This document shows, in pieces, positions 23,431-32,160 of a stretch of 64,000 nt of DNA; within the stretch, counting starts at the first letter, position 1, and every line of letters starts with the position of its first letter. Origin of the DNA: Venatoribacter cucullus (GTDB taxonomy: Bacteria > Pseudomonadota > Gammaproteobacteria > Pseudomonadales > Oceanobacteraceae); assembly GCF_016132445.1 (NCBI RefSeq), contig NZ_CP046056.1, positions 2,728,501 through 2,792,500 on the forward strand. The letters run 5' to 3'. A program made the translations under genes and the position numbers. The notes beneath the pieces are model-generated. The model worked only from the letters and a program-made list of their open reading frames with translations. It made no database searches and was not told the DNA's origin.

Positions 23431-26139
23431 ATGAACACAGTCATGGTCAGATTCAACGCCCTGTGCGTCCTGTTCGGCAGCCTGCTGCTGACCGCCTGCG
23501 GTGGCGACATCGGCAACGGCAACGAGCAGCAACAAAGCGCCGGCCTGAACGATATTCCCTTTGCCTATGTGGCCCGGCCGCTCAACAAACAGCCGGCCAT
23601 CGCCAGCAGCGACTTCCGCCCTGGCGCCCGCCTGATGGTGCGCGAACGGGTTGCCGCGGCCGCCAGCGAAAAAGAAATTCTGGCCACCGCCATTGGCAGC
23701 AGTCAGTACGATGTGAAAGACCTGAACCTGTCCAGCGATGGCAACTTGCTGCTGTTTTCTGCCCGCCGTGCCGGCACCACCTGGAACCTGTACGAATACG
23801 ATTTCCGTAACCAGCAGGTGCGTGCCGTACTGCCCGCCGCACTGGCCGAAAGCGGCCACGACAGCGCCGCGTCTTACACCAGCGATGGCCGTATTGTGTT
23901 TGTGTCTGACCGTGGCCTGACCACCACCACCGCCTTATTCAGCATTAACCGCAACGGCACTGACCTGCAGCAACTGACTGACGGTATGCACCACGACAGC
24001 CAGCCGGTCAGCCTGCTGGATGGTGGTTTGGTATTTCTGCGCCGCAGCGCCTGCGCCACGGCGGCCGCTGACTGCCAGTTATTGCAACTGCTGCAACGGG
24101 ATAGCGAAGGAAACAGCCGCGTACTCGCCAGCCAGACCCTGAGCAGCGCCAGCGCTGAACCGGTGCGGCTGCTGCAGGCCGAAGATGGCCGTTTACTGAC
24201 ACTGGTGCGCCACCCGCAGCACGGTTTCGCGGGTGGTGATATCCGCACCCTGGTGGGTTACAACACCGAAGGCCGCACCGGCACCGACCTCAGCAGTCAG
24301 TCATTAACCGGCAATAAAGTGAACCTGCAGCCGCAACAAATTTCTGCCGGCGGCTGGTACAGCAGCTTCTGGCCCTACCGCGACGGCAGTCAGCGTATGC
24401 TGATCGGCTGGAGCCAGTGTATGAGCGCGGAAGGCAGCCTGACCTTGCCCTGCGACAACAGCAGCACCACACCCGCCGCCCGTTATGGCATCTGGATGTA
24501 CGACCCGGTGAACGGCATCCGCCAACCGGTGGTGACCGGTGAGGCCGGCACCCTCTATACCGATATGGCACTGGCGTTTCCCTACCAGAACGGCAACCTG
24601 AGCTTCCCACAAATTACCGTACCAACGCCGGTTGATCCTGTTGATCCTGTTGATCCTGTTGATCCAACTGATCCTACCGATCCTACCGATCCGACTGATC
24701 CAACCGATCCGACCGATCCAACTGATCCAACTGATCCAACTGATCCAACTGATCCAACTGATCCAACTGATCCAACTGATCCAACTGATCCAACTGATCC
24801 AACTGATCCTGTTGATCCTGTTGATCCAACTGATCCGACTGATCCGACTGATCCGACTGATCCGACTGATCCGACTGATCCAACTGATCCGACTGATCCA
24901 ACTGATCCAACTGATCCAACTGATCCAACTGATCCGACCGATCCAACTGATCCTACCGATCCTACCGATCCTACCGATCCAACTGATCCAACCGATCCGA
25001 CCGACCCGGTTGATCCGGCCAGCCTGTACGGCAGCGTGCATATCCGCAGCATCTACGACCATAACGGTGTGGATAAATCCGGCGTAGCCGGTGGCGTCGC
25101 CGCCCTGCGCAATCCGGAAGCCTACCCGCTGGAAAACCGCAGCGAACGCTTTATCCGCGTACTCAGCGGAGGCAGTGAACCCGCTCTGCTGGGTTACGCC
25201 GAAATCCATCCGGACGGCTCGGCGCTGTTTAACGTGCCTGCCAATACCGGTTTCCGGCTGGAAGTGGTGAACGCGCAACTGAAAGCCGTGGCCAGCAAGG
25301 ACGAGGCGTCTGTTTATCTGCAGGATCTGAGTGTACCGGTATACAGCGTCAGCGCCGGTGAACGTCTGGACGTTCAGCCGCTGTCAGCGGTAAACCCCGG
25401 TGCCAGCGCTGCCGGTGCGGCGTTTACCGGCACCCGCAACGATATCCGCGCCACCGCCGCCGGCCAGACCATGGCTGAAGTAATCAGCCTGCATAACAAC
25501 CGTATTGAAGTCATTTCCGCCCGTCTGCAGTATCAGGATCGCTGGAGTCTCAGCAACCCGGCGCCGGCGCTGGATTACGATTACCGCAACCTGCACACCG
25601 CTGTACCGACCGACAATAACTGCCTGAACGACTGGCAACCCGGCTGCAGCGCCCGCGCCAACTACCTGGACCATATTCAGCCATTGTGGGAAACCAGCGG
25701 CCGCGACCAACAGGGCAACAGCTGTTTAAGCTGTCACGGCAGTTTCAATACCAACGGCCTGAACCTCAGCGGAGATGGCGCCGGCAGCGGCACCGAGATC
25801 ACCTCCTACCGCGAACTCTTTACGCCGCGCAGCTTTATGTTCCTGGCCAACGCCTTCCAGCCGGTGGCCGGCAGCAACTGCCGCCGTGAAGCCGACTGGC
25901 CATTCAGCAGCACCCCGGGCAATGACTGTTTTACCTGTTACCAGCGGGTCTTAATGTCGGGGCTGGGCGCACTGGAATCAGGCAACTTCTTCGGGCTGTT
26001 CCGGCCCGACCAGGATCACAACCACTTCCTGTTTAACCCACAGAGCGAAGCGCAACGGGTGGATCACAGCAATATGCTCAGTAACGAAGAGCTGCGCCTG
26101 CTCAGCGAGTGGCTGGATGCCGGTGCGGTGCGGTACTGA
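23431..26139 (+). CDS. HzsA-related lipoprotein: PD40 beta-propeller, (T/V-D-P)43 linker, CxxCH domain
   Basis: Lipoprotein of 902 aa (lipobox LLTAC, Cys23). Residues about 85-390 contain TolB/PD40-like blades (DLNLSSDGNLLLFSARRAGT, SYTSDGRIVFVSDRGLTTTT). A 129-residue linker of T-D-P or V-D-P triplets follows (about 401-529). The C-terminal part (SLYGSVHIRSIYDHNGVDKS onward) resembles the domain shared with hydrazine synthase subunit alpha (HzsA-related proteins) and holds a haem c-like CLSCH motif and a CFTCY motif. ATG 23431 is chosen for the lipoprotein signal. Whether haem is attached is unknown. It follows the AgmX gene after 196 nt; functional coupling is uncertain. It is closed by an intrinsic terminator. 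Confidence 0.75.
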   Translation: MNTVMVRFNALCVLFGSLLLTACGGDIGNGNEQQQSAGLNDIPFAYVARPLNKQPAIASSDFRPGARLMVRERVAAAASEKEILATAIGSSQYDVKDLNLSSDGNLLLFSARRAGTTWNLYEYDFRNQQVRAVLPAALAESGHDSAASYTSDGRIVFVSDRGLTTTTALFSINRNGTDLQQLTDGMHHDSQPVSLLDGGLVFLRRSACATAAADCQLLQLLQRDSEGNSRVLASQTLSSASAEPVRLLQAEDGRLLTLVRHPQHGFAGGDIRTLVGYNTEGRTGTDLSSQSLTGNKVNLQPQQISAGGWYSSFWPYRDGSQRMLIGWSQCMSAEGSLTLPCDNSSTTPAARYGIWMYDPVNGIRQPVVTGEAGTLYTDMALAFPYQNGNLSFPQITVPTPVDPVDPVDPVDPTDPTDPTDPTDPTDPTDPTDPTDPTDPTDPTDPTDPTDPTDPTDPTDPVDPVDPTDPTDPTDPTDPTDPTDPTDPTDPTDPTDPTDPTDPTDPTDPTDPTDPTDPTDPTDPTDPVDPASLYGSVHIRSIYDHNGVDKSGVAGGVAALRNPEAYPLENRSERFIRVLSGGSEPALLGYAEIHPDGSALFNVPANTGFRLEVVNAQLKAVASKDEASVYLQDLSVPVYSVSAGERLDVQPLSAVNPGASAAGAAFTGTRNDIRATAAGQTMAEVISLHNNRIEVISARLQYQDRWSLSNPAPALDYDYRNLHTAVPTDNNCLNDWQPGCSARANYLDHIQPLWETSGRDQQGNSCLSCHGSFNTNGLNLSGDGAGSGTEITSYRELFTPRSFMFLANAFQPVAGSNCRREADWPFSSTPGNDCFTCYQRVLMSGLGALESGNFFGLFRPDQDHNHFLFNPQSEAQRVDHSNMLSNEELRLLSEWLDAGAVRY
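24631..25017. repeat. 9-bp tandem repeat encoding (T/V-D-P)43
   Basis: 387 bp, 43 units of a 9-mer such as GATCCAACT, in frame with the lipoprotein gene. Variants with gttgatcct, accgatcct and gactgatccg form blocks, which suggests expansion by slippage or unequal exchange. Because the unit is a multiple of three, copy-number change would alter linker length without frameshift. Confidence 0.95.
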
Positions 26140-26161
26140 TAAACAGTGTATGGCTTTAAAA

Positions 26162-26185
26162 ACGGGAGCTGCGGCTCCCGTTTTT
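26162..26185 (+). terminator. Intrinsic terminator after the HzsA-related gene
   Basis: ACGGGAGC, TGCG loop, GCTCCCGT and TTTTT, starting 22 nt after the stop codon. The same stem is used after pckA (12062-12081). Confidence 0.88.
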
Positions 26186-26374
26186 GCTTCTCTCAGCCGT
26201 ATTGCGACGTTAGCGCCGGAATATTGCTGTACCTTCCACCTCCCGCCCGGACAAGCTCAGGTGCTTAACCAGCATCAGGCTTCACCGGACTATCCTGTTT
26301 ATCTACTAATGTCAGCAAGCACCCAAAGCCAGTATCCACGGGCCTCAGGCCACGCAGAAAAAGAAACTTTGGAT

Positions 26375-26405
26375 TTGCTACTAATTTTCTAAAAATTAGT
26401 AGCAA
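26375..26405. repeat. Perfect 14-bp inverted repeat, AT-rich, upstream of tex
   Basis: TTGCTACTAATTTT (26375-26388), CTA, AAAATTAGTAGCAA (26392-26405). It stands out in base composition from its GC-rich surroundings and lies about 80 nt before the tex start. Possible roles: operator, hairpin or remnant of a small mobile element. The rest of the 26186-26487 gap shows no gene. Confidence 0.6.
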
Positions 26406-26487
26406 GGCTTTGCATCACCTTCTCTCCCTCAAGCCTGCTGGCTTCGTTATACTCCCGCCTCTGTTTTTCTGATTCACCAGGATTGTT

Positions 26488-28827
26488 ATGAGTCACGACA
26501 CCATTGGATTGCGCCTTGCCGAAGAACTGGGCATCCGCCCGCAACAGGTAGCGGCTACCGTTGCCCTGCTGGACGAAGGTGCCACCGTGCCCTTTATTGC
26601 CCGTTACCGCAAAGAGATCACCGGCGCGCTGGACGACACCCAGCTGCGTACCCTGGAAGAGCGGCTGCGTTACCTGCGCGAGATGGAAGACCGTCGTGCC
26701 GCCATCCTGAAAAGCATTGACGAGCAGGGCAAGCTGACCCCGCAGCTGCAGAGTGAACTGCTGGCCGCCGACAGCAAGACCCGCCTCGAAGACCTGTATC
26801 TGCCCTATAAGCCCAAGCGCCGCACCAAAGGCCAGATCGCCATTGAAGCCGGCCTCGAGCCGCTGGCCGATGCGCTGTTCAACCATCCGGACCTCGATCC
26901 GGACACCGAAGCCGCCAAGTTCCTCAACGCCGAGCAGGGCGTGGCAGACGCCAAAGCCGCCCTCGACGGTGCCAAATACATTCTGATGGAACGCTTCGCC
27001 GAAGACGCAAACCTGCTGGCCAGGCTGCGTCACTTTATGCAGCAGGAAGCCACCCTGTCGGTGCGAGTGGTGCCCGGACAGGAAGGCGCCGGCGCCAAAT
27101 TTGCCGATTATTTCCAGCACGATGAAGCTCTGAAAGGCGTGCCCAGCCACCGCGCACTGGCCATTCTGCGCGGCCGCAACGAAGGCATTCTCAGCTTCTC
27201 ACTGGTCACCGGCGACCCGGACGACAAACTGGCCGCCAGCCCCGGTGAGGGCATGATTGCCGGACATTTCGGCATTGAAAACAAAGGCCGCCCGGGCGAC
27301 CGCTGGCTGGCCGAAGTGGTGAAGTGGACCTGGCGCATCAAACTGCTGACGCATCTGGAAACCGAACTGGTCGGCAACCTGCGTGAACGCGCCGAAGCGG
27401 ACGCCATCAAAGTGTTCGCCGACAACCTGAAAGACCTGCTGCTGGCCGCACCGGCTGGCCGTAAAGCGACCATGGGCCTCGACCCCGGTCTGCGTACCGG
27501 CGTAAAAGTCGCGGTGGTGGATAACACCGGCAAAGTGGTCGATTACGCCACTATTTATCCGACCCCGCCGCAGAACCGTCTGGCCGAATCCGCCGCCGTG
27601 CTGACAGCGCTGATCGCCAAACACAACGTCGAGCTGATCTCCATCGGTAACGGTACCGGCTCGCGTGAAACCGACAAATTTGTCGGCGACATGATCAAAG
27701 CCCAGCCAGCCCTGAAGCATGTGCAGAAAGTGATGGTGAACGAAGCCGGCGCCTCGGTGTATTCGGCGTCGGAACTGGCGGCGAAAGAATTCCCCGATCT
27801 GGACGTGACCATTCGGGGCGCAGTCTCCATCGCCCGCCGCCTGCAGGACCCGCTGGCCGAGCTGGTGAAAATTGAGCCGAAATCCATTGGTGTCGGTCAG
27901 TACCAGCACGACGTCAACCAAAGCCAGCTGGCGCGCACCCTGGACGCGGTGGTGGAAGACTGTGTGAACTCCGTGGGCGTGGATCTGAACACCGCTTCGG
28001 TGCCGCTGCTGACCCGCGTCTCCGGTCTGAACCCGACGCTGGCGTCCAACATCATCGCCTTCCGCGACGCCAACGGTGCGTTCCAGTCGCGCAAAGACCT
28101 GCTGAAAGTCCCGCGTCTGGGCGACAAAACCTTTGAACAGGCGGCTGGCTTCCTGCGCATTATGAACGGCAAAAACCCGCTCGATGCCTCCGCGGTACAC
28201 CCGGAGTCTTACGCCGTGGTGGAAAAAATCGCGCACCAGTTCTCCCGCGACGTGGCCAGCCTGATCGGTGACAGCGCGCTGTTGAAATCGGTGAATGCGG
28301 CGCAATTCGCCGATGAGAAAACCGGTGAAATCACCGTCAAAGACATCGTGAACGAACTGCAGAAACCCGGTCGCGACCCACGTCCGGAATTCAAATTCGC
28401 TAAGTTCAAAGAGGGCGTAGAAGACATCAAAGACCTGCAGCCAAACATGGTGCTAGAAGGTGTGATCACCAACGTCGCCGCCTTCGGTGCCTTTGTGGAT
28501 ATCGGCGTGCATCAGGACGGCTTAGTACACATTTCCGCGCTGTCGGACACCTTCGTCAAAGACCCACGCGACGTGGTAAAAGCCGGCGATATCGTCAAAG
28601 TGAAAGTGATGGAAGTGGACGTCGCGCGTAAGCGCATCGGCCTGTCCATGCGCATGAGCGACGATGCCAGCGAACAGGCGGCGGGCCGAGTGGCGGGTGA
28701 AAAACCGCAGCGCAACGGTCAGCGGGCAAACGGTGCCCCCAACCGCAACAGCTTCGGTGACAAAGCCCCGGCGCAGGGCGCGATGGCCGGCGCCTTAGCG
28801 GCGGCGTTTGCCAAAGCGAAGAAGTAG
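26488..28827 (+). CDS. tex: RNA-binding transcriptional accessory protein Tex
   Basis: Conserved cytoplasmic nucleic-acid-binding protein (779 aa) that affects transcription and gene expression. Domains in order: Tex N-terminal helical region ([20 protein letters not shown]), YqgF-like fold at about 325-455 ([20 protein letters not shown]), helix-hairpin-helix ([20 protein letters not shown]), and an S1 RNA-binding domain at about 650-725 ([20 protein letters not shown]). The C-terminal tail is basic and low complexity. Length and start agree with the family. Downstream, after the stop, is a heptamer-type repeat element. Confidence 0.95.
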   Translation: MSHDTIGLRLAEELGIRPQQVAATVALLDEGATVPFIARYRKEITGALDDTQLRTLEERLRYLREMEDRRAAILKSIDEQGKLTPQLQSELLAADSKTRLEDLYLPYKPKRRTKGQIAIEAGLEPLADALFNHPDLDPDTEAAKFLNAEQGVADAKAALDGAKYILMERFAEDANLLARLRHFMQQEATLSVRVVPGQEGAGAKFADYFQHDEALKGVPSHRALAILRGRNEGILSFSLVTGDPDDKLAASPGEGMIAGHFGIENKGRPGDRWLAEVVKWTWRIKLLTHLETELVGNLRERAEADAIKVFADNLKDLLLAAPAGRKATMGLDPGLRTGVKVAVVDNTGKVVDYATIYPTPPQNRLAESAAVLTALIAKHNVELISIGNGTGSRETDKFVGDMIKAQPALKHVQKVMVNEAGASVYSASELAAKEFPDLDVTIRGAVSIARRLQDPLAELVKIEPKSIGVGQYQHDVNQSQLARTLDAVVEDCVNSVGVDLNTASVPLLTRVSGLNPTLASNIIAFRDANGAFQSRKDLLKVPRLGDKTFEQAAGFLRIMNGKNPLDASAVHPESYAVVEKIAHQFSRDVASLIGDSALLKSVNAAQFADEKTGEITVKDIVNELQKPGRDPRPEFKFAKFKEGVEDIKDLQPNMVLEGVITNVAAFGAFVDIGVHQDGLVHISALSDTFVKDPRDVVKAGDIVKVKVMEVDVARKRIGLSMRMSDDASEQAAGRVAGEKPQRNGQRANGAPNRNSFGDKAPAQGAMAGALAAAFAKAKK

Positions 28828-28839
28828 TTTGGGGGGGGC

Positions 28840-28911
28840 AGGGTTAGGGGTTGAGCGTTCAAGGTTCGGCGTGCCCGGGTATCCCCCGAAGGACGCTGGA
28901 CGCTGGGCGCC
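28840..28911. repeat. Heptanucleotide repeat element C
   Basis: A short, degenerate member: a left part sharing TTGAGCGTTCAAGGTTCGGC with the other elements and a right part with two copies of GGACGCT and one of GGGCGCC (28891-28911). A spacer with GGGTATCCCCC lies between. It ends 2 nt before the -35 box of the next gene. Confidence 0.7.
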
Positions 28912-28913
28912 CA

Positions 28914-28941
28914 TTGACAGTCTCCCACCCCTCCTTAGAAT
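28914..28941 (+). promoter_or_regulatory. Sigma70-type promoter of the small lipoprotein gene
   Basis: TTGACA (28914-28919), 16-nt spacer, TAGAAT (28936-28941): a strong match. The start codon follows 34 nt downstream with AAGGAAAG as ribosome-binding site. Confidence 0.75.
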
Positions 28942-28975
28942 GCGCGTTCCCATTCATTCTGACTAAGGAAAGACC

Positions 28976-29248
28976 ATGAACGCGTTTCGTCTGTTCACCG
29001 CTACTGCCGCTCTGACTCTGCTGGCCGGCTGTTCAACCACCACTTACCGTAGCATCCAGGAAATGGAGTCTCACAACGGTAATCTGGTCATCAAATACGG
29101 TGAAACGGTTGTTAAAAAAGAGCTGTTTTCCGCCAAGATCACCAGCACCAACCAAAAAGTTGCCCAGTGCGATCAGAGCGATAACGATCTGAACTGCACC
29201 TCACTGAACATCACCATCGACGGACAGCCATTGGTTATCAAGAAGTAA
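28976..29248 (+). CDS. Small lipoprotein of unknown function
   Basis: 90-aa lipoprotein with lipobox LLAGC (Cys19). The mature part (about 71 aa) is polar with two Cys (VAQCDQSDNDLNCTS) that could form a disulfide. It has its own strong sigma70 promoter and a GC-rich hairpin after the stop, so it is likely monocistronic and well expressed. I do not recognise a family. Confidence 0.75.
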   Translation: MNAFRLFTATAALTLLAGCSTTTYRSIQEMESHNGNLVIKYGETVVKKELFSAKITSTNQKVAQCDQSDNDLNCTSLNITIDGQPLVIKK

Positions 29249-29261
29249 CTGTCCTTTGCTT

Positions 29262-29288
29262 ACCGCGCTATTCCCGCAGCGCGGTTTG
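29262..29288 (+). terminator. Terminator-like hairpin after the small lipoprotein gene
   Basis: ACCGCGCT (29262-29269), 8-nt loop, AGCGCGGT (29278-29285), followed by only two further T. A weak or partial terminator. A perfect -10 hexamer TATAAT at 29293-29298, without an evident -35, lies just after it and may serve gshA. Confidence 0.5.
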
Positions 29289-29330
29289 CCCCTATAATCC
29301 GGCCATTCTGTTTTATGCCCCGAGGCGATT

Positions 29331-30899
29331 TTGGCCACTTATTCCCACGCTTTGTCATTGTTTTCCGATCCGGCCCATCTGCCCCTGCTGAACCAGCTGC
29401 ATCGCGGCCTGGAAAAAGAAGGTTTACGTTGCTCGCCGCAGGGTGTTATCAGCCAGAAAGCCCACCCACAGTGCGCCGGTTCCGCGCTGACGCATCCGTT
29501 TATTACCACCGATTATTCCGAAGCCCTGCTGGAATTTATTACCCCGGTATTCACCAGCGCTCATGAAGCCATGGCGCATCTGGATATTGCCCATCGGTTT
29601 GCCTATCAGCAGATGGACAACGAACTGATCTGGCCAAGCTCCATGCCCTGCATTCTGCAAGGGGAAATGAGCGTACCCATTGCGCAGTACGGCAGCTCCA
29701 ATCTGGGCCAGCTGAAGCATGTTTACCGCCATGGTTTGTGGCACCGCTATGGCCGCATGATGCAGACCATCGCCGGCATTCATTACAATTTCTCGCTGCC
29801 GCAAGCGCTGTGGCCGCTGCTGCAGCAGCAAGACCCGCGTGGTGCCGAGTTCAGCCCGCAAAGCTATGTGTCGGCGCGTTATTTCGGCTTAATCCGCAAC
29901 TTCCGCCGTTATTCCTGGCTGCTGATGTACCTGTTCGGCGCCTCGCCGGCGGTGTGCGCCAGCTTCCTGCAGGGCCGCGATCACAAACTCGAGCGCATGC
30001 ACGAACATACCCTGTATGCGCCTTATGCCACCTCGTTGCGGATGAGTGATCTGGGCTACCAGAACAACGCCCAATCGGAACTGATGGTGTGCCACAACAC
30101 CCTCGAACGCTACGTTCACACCCTGGGTAACGCCGTTACCAAACCGGTAGCGGCCTATGAAGCCATTGGCGTGCAGGACGAGCAGGGGCATTACAAGCAA
30201 CTGAACACCAACCTGCTGCAGATCGAAAACGAGTATTACAGCGATATCCGCCCGAAACGCATCGCCCGTAGCGGTGAAAAACCACTGCAGGCGCTGGATA
30301 AATACGGTGTGGAATACATTGAAGTGCGCTGCACCGATGTAAACCCCTTTATGCCGCTGGGCATCGATGTGCCGCAGATGATGTTTATGGACGTATTCCT
30401 CACCTGGTGTCTGCTGCAGGACAGCCCGGAAATTGATGAAGACGAATACTGGCGCATCAAACGCAATCAGCACAAAACCGTGATGGAAGGCCGCCGGCCG
30501 GGACTGCAACTGGAGCAGGGCGATGCCGGTATCAGCCTGCAACAATGGGGCCTGCAGGTACTGGATGAAATGGCCGCGCTGGCGGAGCTGATGGACAACG
30601 CCAACGGCACCACCTTTCACCGCGACGCCCTGAATCAGCAACGCCTGAAACTGGCCGACAGCCGCTTAACACCCTCGGCACGGGTACTGCGGGAACTGCA
30701 GGAAAAAGGTCTGGAATTTGCCCAGCTGACGCTGCAGCAAGCCGAACAACACCGCAAAACCCTGGCCGAACCACTGGGCCGCGATGTACTGCAGCACTGG
30801 CAGCAACTGGCGGCGCAATCGTTACAGGAACAACGGGATCTGGAAGACAGCGATACGCTGCCGTTCGGGGATTATCTGCAGGCTTACCTGCACCGTTGA
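29331..30899 (+). CDS. gshA: Glutamate-cysteine ligase
   Basis: First enzyme of glutathione synthesis (522 aa; E. coli about 518): joins L-glutamate and L-cysteine using ATP. N-terminal region HRGLEKEGLRCSPQGVIS and ALTHPFITTDYSEALLEFIT is diagnostic of the proteobacterial GshA class; RPKRIARSGEKPLQALDKYG and EYIEVRCTDVNPF are also conserved. The start is TTG at 29331 with GAGG about 6 nt upstream; no ATG fits the frame. It is followed by a convergent FliL-like gene. Confidence 0.93.
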   Translation: MATYSHALSLFSDPAHLPLLNQLHRGLEKEGLRCSPQGVISQKAHPQCAGSALTHPFITTDYSEALLEFITPVFTSAHEAMAHLDIAHRFAYQQMDNELIWPSSMPCILQGEMSVPIAQYGSSNLGQLKHVYRHGLWHRYGRMMQTIAGIHYNFSLPQALWPLLQQQDPRGAEFSPQSYVSARYFGLIRNFRRYSWLLMYLFGASPAVCASFLQGRDHKLERMHEHTLYAPYATSLRMSDLGYQNNAQSELMVCHNTLERYVHTLGNAVTKPVAAYEAIGVQDEQGHYKQLNTNLLQIENEYYSDIRPKRIARSGEKPLQALDKYGVEYIEVRCTDVNPFMPLGIDVPQMMFMDVFLTWCLLQDSPEIDEDEYWRIKRNQHKTVMEGRRPGLQLEQGDAGISLQQWGLQVLDEMAALAELMDNANGTTFHRDALNQQRLKLADSRLTPSARVLRELQEKGLEFAQLTLQQAEQHRKTLAEPLGRDVLQHWQQLAAQSLQEQRDLEDSDTLPFGDYLQAYLHR

Positions 30900-30958
30900 A
30901 ACAAGGTGGGCAACGCTGAGACTGAGACCGCGTTGTCCGCCAGGACGTGGTACAGAAC

Positions 30959-31399
30959 TCAGTTCTGTACCACGAAGTTACTGAAATACAGGTCGTCGAT
31001 ATCCGCCGTACCTTCCAGCTGTTCCATCACCGCCCGCACTTCGTCCAGTGCTACTTTGCGCAAAGATTCCCGGCCCTGCGGGCTGTTCATCACCTCGCCT
31101 TCCTGGGCACTGAACAGCATCACCAGATTATTGCGCAAATAAGGCTTGTGCTGGCTTACCCGCGCCGCAGCCTCCACCGACGACACCCGCAACACCACCT
31201 CGGTACGCAAATAACGCATACGCCCGGTGCTGCCGTAATTCACCACAAAGGCCGGCTCCATATAGATATATTTAGCCGGGCCGGCCGGAGCGGCAGCATC
31301 CGTAGCGGTGGTATCGGTAGCCGGTGCATCTTCAGCCTGCACGCCGGCAGGCAGCAACAAACTCAGCATTAAGGCCAGTAATTTCCAATGGCGGAGCAT
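30959..31399 (-). CDS. FliL-family protein with cleavable-type signal
   Basis: 146-aa protein related to flagellar basal-body protein FliL: KYIYMEPAFVVNYGSTGRMR, YLRTEVVLRVSSVEAAARV and LRNNLVMLFSAQ are typical of the C-terminal FliL domain, which sits in the periplasm near stators. Here the N-terminus looks like a signal peptide (LLALMLSLLLPAGVQA) and not the usual membrane anchor with cytoplasmic tail. ATG 31399 has GGAGG 8 nt upstream; ATG 31405 is too close to it. No flagellar genes are nearby, so this is probably the paralogue found apart from flagellar operons in several gammaproteobacteria. Confidence 0.78.
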   Translation of the reverse strand: MLRHWKLLALMLSLLLPAGVQAEDAPATDTTATDAAAPAGPAKYIYMEPAFVVNYGSTGRMRYLRTEVVLRVSSVEAAARVSQHKPYLRNNLVMLFSAQEGEVMNSPQGRESLRKVALDEVRAVMEQLEGTADIDDLYFSNFVVQN

Positions 31400-31531
31400 C
31401 CGCATTTCCTCCCGAATAATTTCGCCTGGCGGGCAACAGCACCACAGTGTACACCAGTGCTGCGATTGTAGCCGGATCAGCCCGCTGTGGTAGACTCCGG
31501 CACATTCTGCACCGCTGTTACGGACACTGTT

Positions 31532-32056
31532 ATGCCTGCCATCTTCCAATCCCTCACCCTGCGCCATGGCTATCTGCTGGGGTTTATCAGTTGCGTCAGC
31601 CTGCTGGCTGCCGCGTATTATTTTGAGTACGTGATGTTTCTGGATCCCTGCCCGCTTTGCATGGTGCAACGGCTGGCCACTCTGCTGACCGGGCTGGGTT
31701 TCCTGGCGGCCTTTATCGCCGCACCGGCAGGCAATCGCCACTGGCTCACCGCCGCCTTGCTGTTTACCCTGGCCGCCGCACTGTTCGGCTGGTGGTCGGC
31801 TGACCATCATGTCTGGCTGCAGGGGCTGCCGGCTGAAGAAGTACCGGCCTGCGGCCCCAGCTTTGACTATATGCTGGAAACCCTGCCGCTCAGCGAGCTG
31901 CTCGGCATTATGCTGCAGGGCAATGGTAACTGCGCCGAAATCAGCTGGATGTTTCTGGGCCTGAGCATGCCGGAATGGCTGCGCCTGTGGTTTATCGGCT
32001 TTACCGCCGCCATTGTCTGGGCGCTGACCCGCACCCTGCGGCAGGCTGCACCGTAA
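31532..32056 (+). CDS. dsbB: Disulfide bond formation protein DsbB/DsbH
   Basis: Inner-membrane quinone reductase (174 aa) that reoxidises DsbA. Four membrane helices; the first periplasmic active-site pair is in DPCPLCMVQR, and the second pair is in the loop VPACGPSFDYML and NGNCAEISW. ATG 31532 is chosen by fit to the family N-terminus; the ribosome-binding site is weak. Located directly upstream of rsd, as dsbH is next to algQ in Pseudomonas. Confidence 0.9.
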   Translation: MPAIFQSLTLRHGYLLGFISCVSLLAAAYYFEYVMFLDPCPLCMVQRLATLLTGLGFLAAFIAAPAGNRHWLTAALLFTLAAALFGWWSADHHVWLQGLPAEEVPACGPSFDYMLETLPLSELLGIMLQGNGNCAEISWMFLGLSMPEWLRLWFIGFTAAIVWALTRTLRQAAP

Positions 32057-32062
32057 AGACAC

Positions 32063-32092
32063 TTGCCGCCCGGATTTTTACCGGCCTATAGT
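32063..32092 (+). promoter_or_regulatory. Candidate promoter of rsd
   Basis: TTGCCG (32063-32068), 18-nt spacer, TATAGT (32087-32092), starting just after the dsbB stop codon and about 70 nt before the rsd ATG. Confidence 0.45.
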
Positions 32093-32160
32093 GGTTCGTC
32101 CCGGCCGCAAGGCCTATCAGAATAATGACGCGCCCCTATGCCGGGCACGAGGAGATCGAC

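Noticed and set aside
24304-25278. Antisense and alternate-frame open frames across the (TDP)n repeat
   Set aside because: They are low-complexity shadows (GSVGSV, DQLDQL, WISWIS) of the in-frame linker of the lipoprotein gene.
27199-28305. Long minus-strand frame (368 codons) under tex
   Set aside because: His/Gln/Arg-rich composition typical of the antisense of a GC-rich gene; tex is certain on the plus strand.
31400-32062. N-terminal extension of the FliL-like protein across dsbB
   Set aside because: It is the antisense of dsbB and lacks a start signal; the signal peptide begins at 31399.
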